NCBI RefSeq assembly: GCF_014648635.1
Contig: NZ_BMRM01000023.1
Location: 1 to 64,000 of the forward strand
Direction of reading: 5' to 3'
DNA: 64,000 bases
Source of the DNA: Streptomyces cinerochromogenes
GTDB taxonomy: Bacteria > Actinomycetota > Actinomycetes > Streptomycetales > Streptomycetaceae
Shown here: piece after piece, positions 16,115 through 23,595 of the stretch
Layout: every line of letters begins with the position of its first letter
Numbering within the stretch: the first letter of the stretch is position 1
The notes under the pieces: model-generated
What the model saw: only the letters and a program-made list of their open reading frames with translations
Told to the model about the DNA's origin: nothing
Databases searched by the model: none
Program-made: the position numbers and the translations under genes

Positions 16115-17725
16115 CTACTCGGCCGGCTCCACGCCCGCGCGGAGCAGGCCGTACGTGTACGCGTCCTCCAGGGCCTGCCAGGAGGCGGCGATGACGTTCT
16201 CGGCCACCCCGACCGTGGACCACTCGCCGGAGCCGTCCGAGGTGGAGATCAGCACCCGGGTGGTGGAGGAGGTGCCGTGCTTGCCCTCCAGGATGCGGAC
16301 CTTGTAGTCGACCAGGTCCAGCTTGGCGAGCTGCGGGTAGATCTTCTCCAGGGCCACGCGCAGGGCCCGGTCCAGGGCGTTGACCGGGCCGTTGCCCTCG
16401 GCGGTGGCGACGATCCGCTCGCTCTTGGCCCACAGCTTGACCGTGGCCTCGTTGGCGTGGGTGCCGTCGGGACGGTCCTCCACGATGGCCCGCCAGGACT
16501 CCACGTCGAAGTACTTCAGCGGCCGGCCCTCGACCTCGGCGCGCAGCAGCAGTTCGAAGGAGGCGTCGGCAGCCTCGTACGTGTAGCCCTTCAGTTCGCG
16601 TTCCTTGACCCGCTCGACCACCCGGCCGACCAGCTCGCGGTCGCCGCCCAGGTCGATGCCGAGTTCCTTGCCCTTCAGCTCGACCGAGGCGCGGCCCGCC
16701 ATGTCGGAGACCAGCATGCGCATGGTGTTGCCGACCAGCTCGGGGTCGATGTGCTGGTACAGGTCCGGGTCGACCTTGATGGCGGAGGCGTGCAGGCCGG
16801 CCTTGTGCGCGAACGCGGAGACGCCGACGTACGGCTGGTGGGTGGAGGGGGTGAGGTTGACGACCTCGGCGATGGCGTGGGAGATGCGGGTCATCTCGCG
16901 CAGCCGGCCGTCGGGCAGCACCTTCTTGCCGTACTTCAGCTCCAGGGCCGCGACCACCGGGAACAGGTTGGCGTTGCCGACGCGTTCGCCGTAGCCGTTG
17001 GCGGTGCACTGCACGTGGGTGGCGCCCGCGTCGACGGCGGCCAGGGTGTTGGCGACGGCGCAGCCGGTGTCGTCCTGGGCGTGGATGCCGAGCCGGGCGC
17101 CGGTGTCGGCGAGGACGGTGGAGACGACCGCGTGGACCTGGGCGGGAAGCATGCCGCCGTTGGTGTCGCAGAGGATGACGACGTCGGCGCCGGCCTCGGA
17201 GGCCGTGCGGACGACCGCCTTGGCGTAGTCGGGGTTGGCGCGGTAGCCGTCGAAGAAGTGCTCGCAGTCCACGAAGACCCGACGGCCCTGGTCCTTCAGG
17301 TACGACACGGTGTCGCGGACCATCTCCAGGTTCTCGTCCAGGGTGGTGCGCAGCGCCAGCTCCACGTGCCGGTCGTGCGACTTGGCGACCAGGGTGATCA
17401 CCGGGGCGCCGGACTCCAGCAGCGCCCTGACCTGCGGGTCGTCGGCGGCCTTGGCGCCGGCGCGGCGGGTGGCACCGAACGCGACCAGCTGGGCGTGCCG
17501 GAATTCGATCTCCGCCTGCGCGCGGGCGAAGAACTCGGTGTCGCGGGGGTTGGCGCCGGGCCAGCCGCCCTCGATGAAGCCGACGCCGAAGTCGTCCAGG
17601 TGCCGGGCGATGGCGAGCTTGTCCGCGACGGTGAGGTTGATGCCCTCGCGCTGCGCGCCGTCGCGCAGCGTGGTGTCGAAGACGTGGAACGAGTCGTCCA
17701 GCTCGTTGGTTGCCGTCTCGGTCAT
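16115..17725 (-). CDS. cimA: Citramalate synthase
   Basis: The 536-residue protein has a DRE-TIM barrel (FDTTLRDGAQREGI with the metal-binding Asp and substrate Arg, about 14-28; HAQDDTGCAVANT; CTANGYGERVGN) followed by the LeuA-type dimer/allosteric domain (about 395-525). It condenses acetyl-CoA with pyruvate to (R)-citramalate, the threonine-independent entry to 2-oxobutanoate and isoleucine. Its length and the EGGWPGANPRDTEFF segment fit CimA rather than 2-isopropylmalate synthase. Product feedback by isoleucine is known in the family. A candidate leader peptide and terminator lie upstream. Confidence 0.93.
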   Translation of the reverse strand: MTETATNELDDSFHVFDTTLRDGAQREGINLTVADKLAIARHLDDFGVGFIEGGWPGANPRDTEFFARAQAEIEFRHAQLVAFGATRRAGAKAADDPQVRALLESGAPVITLVAKSHDRHVELALRTTLDENLEMVRDTVSYLKDQGRRVFVDCEHFFDGYRANPDYAKAVVRTASEAGADVVILCDTNGGMLPAQVHAVVSTVLADTGARLGIHAQDDTGCAVANTLAAVDAGATHVQCTANGYGERVGNANLFPVVAALELKYGKKVLPDGRLREMTRISHAIAEVVNLTPSTHQPYVGVSAFAHKAGLHASAIKVDPDLYQHIDPELVGNTMRMLVSDMAGRASVELKGKELGIDLGGDRELVGRVVERVKERELKGYTYEAADASFELLLRAEVEGRPLKYFDVESWRAIVEDRPDGTHANEATVKLWAKSERIVATAEGNGPVNALDRALRVALEKIYPQLAKLDLVDYKVRILEGKHGTSSTTRVLISTSDGSGEWSTVGVAENVIAASWQALEDAYTYGLLRAGVEPAE

Positions 17726-17843
17726 GGTGTCAAGGCTCCTGTTGTGGATCTTCGGTCTGTACCGGAATAACCGGCTCCACCGTTCCTCCCATGCTCCCTC
17801 GCGCTCCGTCTCCCGGCTGTGGGTGGGCCGGAAAACGAAAAAA

Positions 17844-17863
17844 CCCCTCGCGGGTGCGAGAGG
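17844..17863 (-). terminator. cimA: Candidate attenuator terminator upstream of cimA
   Basis: On the minus strand an 8-bp stem with one mismatch (arms at 17856-17863 and 17844-17851, ACCC loop) is followed at once by six T residues (17838-17843), about 112 bases before the cimA start. Its loop and stem base contain CACCCGC, complementary to GCGGGTG at minus-strand 17899-17893 upstream, so an alternative antiterminator pairing is possible. Confidence 0.65.
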
Positions 17864-17918
17864 TCTGCGCGCGGGTCGAGGACGACGGTGGCCACCCGCA
17901 CCTGGTCGTACGAGGCGG

Positions 17919-17954
17919 TCACTGCGGACCGGCGCGCCTGCTGCCGATAATCAT
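17919..17954 (-). CDS. Candidate cimA leader peptide with tandem Ile codons
   Basis: ATG at 17954 opens an 11-codon ORF encoding MIIGSRRAGPQ, ending TGA at 17919-17921. The two Ile codons directly after the start match the end product of the citramalate route. It lies 55 bases upstream of the terminator hairpin. Weak points: there is no clear ribosome binding site, and ATGATTAT could instead be part of a -10 promoter element. A second possibility is a GTG start at 17922 giving a longer Val-rich frame (VRVATVVLD). Confidence 0.45.
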   Translation of the reverse strand: MIIGSRRAGPQ

Positions 17955-18012
17955 GGCGAGCGAGAGCACGGGGGAAGTCTGGCACAGCACCGCCCCCGGC
18001 TCACCGACCGTC

Positions 18013-19323
18013 TCAGGATGCGGGCGTCAGGCTGGACTCCCCGGAGTCCTGGGCGGCCTTCACCCGGGCCAGATCCAGGTCCTTCGTCTCGCGCATGGTG
18101 ACGTACACCACGAGGGAGACGGCGGCGCAGGCGGCCACGTACCAGGAGAAGCCCGACTCGATGCCGCCCTTCTTGAACCACAGCGCGACGTATTCCGCCG
18201 TGCCGCCGAAGAGGGCGTTGGCGACGGCGTACGGCAGGGCCACGCCGAGCGCGCGCACCCCGGTCGGGAACAGCTCGGCCTTCACACAGGCGTTGATGGA
18301 GGTGTAGCCGGTGACCACGACCAGCGCGAGCAGGGCGAGGCCGAGGGCGGGCCAGTAGCCGTCCGCGTGCTTGAGCAGCGTCATGATCGGCACCGTGAGG
18401 ACGGTGGAGCCGACGGCGAAGGTGATCAGCAGCGGGCGGCGGCCGATGCGGTCGGAGAGGGCGCCCGCGAGCGGCTGGAGGCAGGCGAAGACGATCAGCG
18501 CGGTGAAGGAGACCAGGGTCGCGGTCTGCTTGGACAGGCCCGCCGAGTTGGACAGGTACTTGGTGAGGTAGGTGGTGTACGTGTAGTACGCCACCGTGCC
18601 GCCCATGGTGAGGGCGACGACCAGGAACGCCTCCCGCTTGTGCTGCCACAGCGCGCGCAGCGTGCCGCGCTCCTCGGAGTGCGAGGTGTCCTCCGCGTAG
18701 ACCTCGGTCTCCAGCATGTTCCGGCGCAGGTAGAAGATGACGGCCGCGCCGAGCGCGCCGACCACGAACGGGATGCGCCAGCCGTAGCTGTGCAGGGCGT
18801 CGTCGGACATGGTGCGCTGCAGGACGATCTGGAGGCCGAGGCCGACGATCTGCCCGGCCGTCATGGAGACGTACTGGAAGCTGGAGGCGAAACCGCGCCG
18901 CTTCGGGTCCGAGGCCTCGGTGAGGTAGGTGGCGCTGGCCGCGTACTCGCCGCCCACCGACAGGCCCTGGAGCAGCCGGGCGACGAGCAGCACGAGGGCT
19001 CCGCCGTAGCCGGCCACCGCGTAGGTCGGGGCGACGGCGATGAGGACCGCCGAGGCCGACATGAGGGTGACGGTCAGCGTCAGCGCCGCCTTGCGGCCCT
19101 TGCGGTCACCGATTCTGCCGAGCAGCCAGCCGCCCACGGGACGCATGAAGAAGCCGACGGCGAAGATGCCGGCGGTGTTCATCAGCTGGGCCGTGGGGTT
19201 GCCGCTCGGGAAGAACGCGCCGGCGAAGTAGGTGGCGAAGCTCGCGTACACGAACCAGTCGAACCACTCGACCATGTTGCCCGCCGAACCGACCCAGATC
19301 TTCTTCCAGTGTTGTGGTCCCAT
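18013..19323 (-). CDS. MHS-family MFS transporter (organic-acid/proton symporter type)
   Basis: The 436-residue protein has 12 predicted membrane segments and the metabolite:H+ symporter signatures MVEWFDWFVYASFATYFA at the start, FMRPVGGWLLGRIGDRKGRK (about 76-95) and a second GRRP loop (GALSDRIGRRPLL). Relatives carry alpha-ketoglutarate, proline/betaine, shikimate or dicarboxylates. It is the last gene of the ureAB-ureC-aguA-tetR operon (42-base gap), so its substrate is probably a precursor or product of that pathway; this is inference. Confidence 0.88.
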   Translation of the reverse strand: MGPQHWKKIWVGSAGNMVEWFDWFVYASFATYFAGAFFPSGNPTAQLMNTAGIFAVGFFMRPVGGWLLGRIGDRKGRKAALTLTVTLMSASAVLIAVAPTYAVAGYGGALVLLVARLLQGLSVGGEYAASATYLTEASDPKRRGFASSFQYVSMTAGQIVGLGLQIVLQRTMSDDALHSYGWRIPFVVGALGAAVIFYLRRNMLETEVYAEDTSHSEERGTLRALWQHKREAFLVVALTMGGTVAYYTYTTYLTKYLSNSAGLSKQTATLVSFTALIVFACLQPLAGALSDRIGRRPLLITFAVGSTVLTVPIMTLLKHADGYWPALGLALLALVVVTGYTSINACVKAELFPTGVRALGVALPYAVANALFGGTAEYVALWFKKGGIESGFSWYVAACAAVSLVVYVTMRETKDLDLARVKAAQDSGESSLTPAS

Positions 19324-19365
19324 GGGCCGTTACCTGCCCGGTGGCGGAGCCGACGATTCCTTCGG

Positions 19366-19971
19366 CTACGACGTCACGAGCGCGTCCTCGATGAACTCCC
19401 GCACATGCCGGAGGACTTGTTCCCGGTCGGTCCCGCGCAACCCGATCGCCACGTGGATGGAGAACCCGTCGAGCAGCGCCCGCAGCCTCGCCGCGAAGCG
19501 GTCCGCGTCCACCCGGCGGAACTCCCCGCGGGAGGTGCCCTCGGCGATCAGCGCGACCAGGTCGCGGTGCCAGGCGCCCTCGATCGCGGCCTGCCGGGCG
19601 CGGGCGTCGTCGTCGGCGTTCTGCGAGCGGTTCCAGACCTCCAGCCAGAGGGTCCAGTGCGGGTCGCGGTGCCCGTCGGGGACGTACAGGTCGACGTAGT
19701 GGGACAGCCGCTCGCGGGCGGTTCCCGGGGCCGCGAGGAGGCGGCCCCGCTCCGCGCCCAGCCGGCCCTCGCTCCATTCCAGGGCCTGGAGCAGCAGTTC
19801 GTCCTTGGAGTGGAAGTAGTACAGGAGATGGCCGCTGCTCATGCCGACCTCGCGGCCGAGCCCCGCCATGGTGAGCTTCTCCAGACCGCGCTCGGCGATC
19901 ATGTCCATGGCGGTGGCGAGGACCTCCTCGCGCGGCGGCGCGTTCCTGCGCGCCCGGCCCGCACCGGCCAT
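19366..19971 (-). CDS. TetR-family regulator of the urease-like operon
   Basis: The 201-residue protein has an N-terminal TetR helix-turn-helix (about 15-61; TMAGLGREVGMSSGHLLYYFHSK) and a C-terminal ligand domain with the LLDGFSIHVAIGLRG helix seen in BetI-like regulators. It lies 18 bases after aguA and 42 before the transporter gene. The 17-bp palindrome at 23478-23494, upstream of ureAB, is a candidate operator. AGGAG precedes the ATG at 19971. Confidence 0.88.
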   Translation of the reverse strand: MAGAGRARRNAPPREEVLATAMDMIAERGLEKLTMAGLGREVGMSSGHLLYYFHSKDELLLQALEWSEGRLGAERGRLLAAPGTARERLSHYVDLYVPDGHRDPHWTLWLEVWNRSQNADDDARARQAAIEGAWHRDLVALIAEGTSRGEFRRVDADRFAARLRALLDGFSIHVAIGLRGTDREQVLRHVREFIEDALVTS

Positions 19972-19989
19972 CTGCTGCTCCTGTACGTG

Positions 19990-21027
19990 TCAGACCTTCG
20001 GCTGCTGTTGGGTGATGCAGTGGATACCGCCTCCGCCCGCGAAGATCGTACGCGCGTCCACCAGGGTCACGGTCCGCTCCGGGAACAGCCGGCGGAAGAT
20101 GCCGGCGGCGATCTCGTCGCGCGGGTCGTCGAAGCCGCACAGGACCAGGCCGCCGTTGCAGAGGTAGTGGTTGATGTAGGAGTAGTCGGCCCAGTGGCCG
20201 TCGGCCTCCAGGACGGTGGGCGCGGGTACCTCCACGACCTCCAGGCGGCGGCCCCGGGCGTCCGTCGCCGACCTCAGCAGGCCGATGACCTCCTTGGTGA
20301 CCTCGTGGTCGGGGTGCGCCGGGTCCGGCTGGTGGTGGGCGACGACGACGCCGGGGCGGGCGAAGGCGGCGACGATGTCGACGTGGCCGAGGGTGCCGAA
20401 GCCGTAGGGCGGGTAGTCCCCGGTCAGGCCGCGCGGCAGCCAGATCGCCTTCCGGGTGCCGAGCTGGGCGTGGATCTCCGCCTCGACCTCCGCCTTCGTC
20501 CAGTGCGGGTTGCGCTCGGGGCCGAGCTGCACGGTCTCGGTGAGCAGCACGGTGCCCTCGCCGTCGACGTGGATCGCGCCGCCCTCGTTGACCAGCTGCG
20601 AGGCGTACGTCGTCGCGCCCGCGAGGTCGGAGACGTACACGCCGATCTTGGAGTCGTGCTCCCAGCGGGCCCAGTCCTGGGCGCCCCAGCCGTTGAACGT
20701 CCAGTCGACGGCGGCCAGCCGGCCCTTGCCGTCGGTGAGGAAGGTGGGGCCGATGTCCCGCATCCAGGCGTCGTCCAGCTCCCGCTCGACGGTGTCGATG
20801 CCGGGGCCGAGGAGGGCCCGCGCCTCGGCCCCCTGGCCGGGCCCGCACACGACGGTCACCGGCTCGAAGCGGCGGACCGCGCGGGCGACGGACGCCCAGG
20901 CGGTCCGGGCGGCGGCCAGGTCGTCCGGGTCGTCGAAGGTGGGGTTGGGGCCGGGCCAGGCCATCCAGGTGCGCTCGTGCGGGGTCCACTCGGCGGGCAT
21001 GCGGAAGCCGTCGGCGGCAGCAGACAT
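19990..21027 (-). CDS. aguA: Agmatine deiminase family protein
   Basis: The 345-residue protein belongs to the guanidino-modifying superfamily, agmatine deiminase branch: MPAEWTPHERTWMAWP (10-25), NEGGAIHVDG, GTLGHVDIVAAF with the catalytic His, and C-terminal GGGGIHCITQQQP with the nucleophilic Cys. It should hydrolyse agmatine (or a related guanidine) to N-carbamoylputrescine (ureido product) and ammonia. The usual partner N-carbamoylputrescine amidase is not encoded here; instead a urease-like pair lies 8 bases upstream in the same operon. Start chosen at ATG 21027; the open frame extends further but without homology. Confidence 0.88.
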   Translation of the reverse strand: MSAAADGFRMPAEWTPHERTWMAWPGPNPTFDDPDDLAAARTAWASVARAVRRFEPVTVVCGPGQGAEARALLGPGIDTVERELDDAWMRDIGPTFLTDGKGRLAAVDWTFNGWGAQDWARWEHDSKIGVYVSDLAGATTYASQLVNEGGAIHVDGEGTVLLTETVQLGPERNPHWTKAEVEAEIHAQLGTRKAIWLPRGLTGDYPPYGFGTLGHVDIVAAFARPGVVVAHHQPDPAHPDHEVTKEVIGLLRSATDARGRRLEVVEVPAPTVLEADGHWADYSYINHYLCNGGLVLCGFDDPRDEIAAGIFRRLFPERTVTLVDARTIFAGGGGIHCITQQQPKV

Positions 21028-21035
21028 GGTGATCC

Positions 21036-22757
21036 TTACAGGAAGTACAGGCGGTTGAGGGAGACGGAGTCGGCGGGCTCGGAGCGCAGCGGGTCGCCGT
21101 CGAGGGTGACCAGGCCGGTGCGCTGGTCGACGTCGACCGCTCCGGTGCGGGAGTTCAGCCGCAGGTCGGCGGGGCCGATGCCGCGGGTGCCGCGCACGGC
21201 GACCCGGCGCCGCCGGGTGGGCATCGTGTCGCCTCCCTGGTCGACGGCGGCCTGGGCGACGAACGCCACCGAGATGTCGGCGGCCGTCGCGCCGTACGCC
21301 CCGAACTGCGGGCCCAGGACGAGGGGTTCGCAGGTGTCGGTCGCCGCGTTCGGGTCGCCGACCACGCCGTACGCCGGGAAGCCGGCCTTGAGGACGAGCT
21401 GCGGCTTGGCACCGAAGTACTCCGGGCGCCACAGCACGATGTCGGCGAGCTTGCCGACCTCGATCGAGCCGACCTCGTGGGCGAGGCCGTGCGCGATGGC
21501 CGGGTTGATGGTCAGCTTGGCCATGTAGCGCAGGACGCGGGCGTTGTCGTCGCCGTCGCCGTCGCCGTCCAGGGGGCCCAGCTCGGCCTTCATCTTCCCG
21601 GCCATGGCGAAGGTACGGCGGACCGTCTCACCGGCCCGGCCCATGCCCTGGGCGTCGGAGGAGGTGATGCCGATCGCGCCCAGGTCGTGCAGCACGTCCT
21701 CGGCGCCCATCGTGCCGGCCCGGATCCGGTCGCGGGCCATGGCCGCGTCGCCGGGCAGGTCGGGCTTGAGGTCGTGGACGGAGACGATCATGCCGTAGTG
21801 CTCGGCGACCGCGTCCCGGCCGAAGGGCAGGGTGGGGTTGGTGGAGGAGCCGATGACGTTCGGGACGCCGGCCATCTTCAGCACGTTCGGTACGTGTCCG
21901 CCGCCGCAGCCCTCGATGTGGAAGGCGTGGATCGTGCGGCCCTCCAGGACGCGCAGGGTGTCCTCGACCGACAGGCACTCGTTCAGGCCGTCGCTGTGCA
22001 GGGCCACCTGGACGTCGTGCTCCTCGGCGACCCGGAGCGCGGTGTCCAGCGCGCGGGTGTGGGCGCCCATGTCCTCGTGCACCTTGAACCCGCTGGCCCC
22101 GCCCTCGGCCAGGGCCTCGATCAGCGGCGCCGCGTGGGAGGACGAACCCCGGCCGAGGAAGCCGATGTTGACCGGCCAGGCGTCGAAGGCGTTGAAGGCG
22201 TGCCGCAGCGCCCAGGGCGAGTTGACGCCGACGCCCCACACCGGGCCGAACTCCTGCCCGATGACCGTGGTCACTCCGGAGGCGAGGGAGGCCTCCATGA
22301 TGCGCGGGGAGAGCAGGTGGACGTGGGTGTCGACGGCACCGGCGGTGGCGATCAGCCCCTCGCCGGAGACGATCGAGGTGCCGGTGCCGACGACGACGTC
22401 CACACCGTCGAGGGTGTCCGGGTTGCCGGCCCGCCCGACGGCGTGGATCCGGCCCTCGCGGATGCCGATGGACACCTTGCGGATGCCCTGGACCGGGTCG
22501 ATGACGACGACGTTGCTGATCACGACGTCACAGGTGTCGCGGACGGCGGCGGCCTTGAGGTGCAGTCCGTCGCGGGCGGTCTTGCCGAAGCCGGCGAGGA
22601 ACTCGTCGCCGTACTTCTGGGCGTCGGACTCCACCCGGACGGTCAGCCCGCTGTCGCCGAGGCGGATGCGGTCGCCGGCGCGGGGGCCGTGGGTGGCGGC
22701 GTACTCGTAGGGGGTGAGACGGCGGGCTTCTGCGGGGTGCCCTCCGGGTCGGCTCAT
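21036..22757 (-). CDS. ureC: Urease alpha subunit, non-canonical active-site flap
   Basis: The 573-residue protein aligns along its whole length with UreC (my comparison is with the Klebsiella sequence from memory). Nickel ligands are kept: H145 and H147 (DTHVH), carbamylated K225 (GFKVHED), H254, H280 and D368 (SSDAQGMGR). Two features differ. The flap motif CHHL reads VHDL (V327-H328-D329), losing the conserved Cys but keeping the catalytic His. The loop normally reading GGGTGPA...ATTCTPG is shorter and different (IGQEFGPVWGVGVNSPW). No ureD/E/F/G genes are beside it. It overlaps ureAB by 4 bases. It may hydrolyse urea or a larger ureido compound. Confidence 0.85.
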   Translation of the reverse strand: MSRPGGHPAEARRLTPYEYAATHGPRAGDRIRLGDSGLTVRVESDAQKYGDEFLAGFGKTARDGLHLKAAAVRDTCDVVISNVVVIDPVQGIRKVSIGIREGRIHAVGRAGNPDTLDGVDVVVGTGTSIVSGEGLIATAGAVDTHVHLLSPRIMEASLASGVTTVIGQEFGPVWGVGVNSPWALRHAFNAFDAWPVNIGFLGRGSSSHAAPLIEALAEGGASGFKVHEDMGAHTRALDTALRVAEEHDVQVALHSDGLNECLSVEDTLRVLEGRTIHAFHIEGCGGGHVPNVLKMAGVPNVIGSSTNPTLPFGRDAVAEHYGMIVSVHDLKPDLPGDAAMARDRIRAGTMGAEDVLHDLGAIGITSSDAQGMGRAGETVRRTFAMAGKMKAELGPLDGDGDGDDNARVLRYMAKLTINPAIAHGLAHEVGSIEVGKLADIVLWRPEYFGAKPQLVLKAGFPAYGVVGDPNAATDTCEPLVLGPQFGAYGATAADISVAFVAQAAVDQGGDTMPTRRRRVAVRGTRGIGPADLRLNSRTGAVDVDQRTGLVTLDGDPLRSEPADSVSLNRLYFL

Positions 22758-23449
22758 CGGTTGCCCTCCTCACGGGGAACTCCCAGGTATCCGCAGGCGG
22801 CGGCCCTGCGCAGCGCTTCCTCCCTGGCGCCGGGCGCGTCCAGCGGCCCGTCGACCAGACCGGCGAAGCCGATCGCGATCCGGTCGCCGCCGATCGGGAC
22901 CAGTCCGACCTCGGCGCTCTCCCCCGGCCCGAAGCGCACCGAGGACCCTGCGGGCACGGCGAGGCGCATGCCGTAGGCCCGCTCGCGGTCGAAGTCGAGC
23001 CGCGGGTTGGCCTCGAAGAAGTGGAAGTGGGAGGTGACGGAGACCGGGACGGTCGCGGTGTTGGTGACGGTGAGGTGCAGGGCGGGCCCGGGCTCGGGGT
23101 GCTCGGGGCCCGGCAGCAGCGCGCCGGGTCCCTCCGGGCCCGAGCCGCCGCCGATGGGGTCGGAGACGACCGCGAGCCGGGAGCCGTCGTCGAAGACGGC
23201 CTCGACCATCACCTCGGTGACGACGTCGGAGACGCCCGGCAGGACGTCCTCGGGGCCGAGCACCGAGCGGGCCGCCTCGACGGCCTCGGCGAGCCGCCGG
23301 CCGTCCCGGGCCGCCTCGCAGACGGTGTCCGCGATCAGCGCGGTGGCCTCCGGCACGTTCAGCTTCAGACCGCGCGCCCGGCGGGCCCGGGCCAGCTCGG
23401 CGGCTCCGAAGAGCAGCAGCCGGTCACGCTCCGTGGGGGTCAGTCTCAC
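22754..23449 (-). CDS. ureAB: Fused urease gamma-beta subunit
   Basis: From the GTG at 23449 the protein has 231 residues: a gamma domain (about 1-100; MRLTPTERDRLLLFGAAELA, GLKLNVPEATALI) and a beta domain (about 118-228; VTSHFHFFEANPRLDFDRERAYG), joined by a Gly/Pro-rich linker. Gamma-beta fusions are known in Streptomyces and Helicobacter ureases. A strong AAGGAGG lies 9 bases before the GTG, so upstream in-frame starts are rejected. The stop overlaps the ureC start, so the two subunits are translationally coupled. This is the first gene of a five-gene operon. Confidence 0.9.
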   Translation of the reverse strand: MRLTPTERDRLLLFGAAELARARRARGLKLNVPEATALIADTVCEAARDGRRLAEAVEAARSVLGPEDVLPGVSDVVTEVMVEAVFDDGSRLAVVSDPIGGGSGPEGPGALLPGPEHPEPGPALHLTVTNTATVPVSVTSHFHFFEANPRLDFDRERAYGMRLAVPAGSSVRFGPGESAEVGLVPIGGDRIAIGFAGLVDGPLDAPGAREEALRRAAACGYLGVPREEGNR

Positions 23450-23477
23450 GACCCGGCACCTCCTTGCCTCCACCAGG

Positions 23478-23565
23478 TTAGAGCACCACTCTAAACACAG
23501 AATTCATGAAACAGAAGCATTGACCGAGGGCCAGGCCTCACGTCACATTGAACGTCGCTCTAAAC
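23478..23565. promoter_or_regulatory. Palindrome and repeated half-site in the ureAB/permease control region
   Basis: TTAGAG-CACCA-CTCTAA (23478-23494) is a perfect 6-5-6 inverted repeat 29 bases upstream of the ureAB start. The octamer CTCTAAAC occurs there (23489-23496) and again at 23558-23565, near the permease start. These are likely operators for the operon's own TetR protein acting on both divergent promoters. Confidence 0.5.
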
Positions 23566-23595
23566 CAGTGAGGCGGCCGTCGAAGGAGACCAGCC

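Noticed and set aside
17881..17910. T-box riboswitch upstream of cimA
   Set aside because: GGGTGGCCACCG resembles the T-box core GGGTGGNACCGCG but has an extra base and no clear stem I, so leader-peptide attenuation was preferred. It is kept as an alternative in the finding.
17722..17985. 87-residue minus-strand ORF in the cimA leader
   Set aside because: It crosses the terminator hairpin and ends at the cimA start without recognisable protein features. It is only noted as an alternative Val-rich leader frame.
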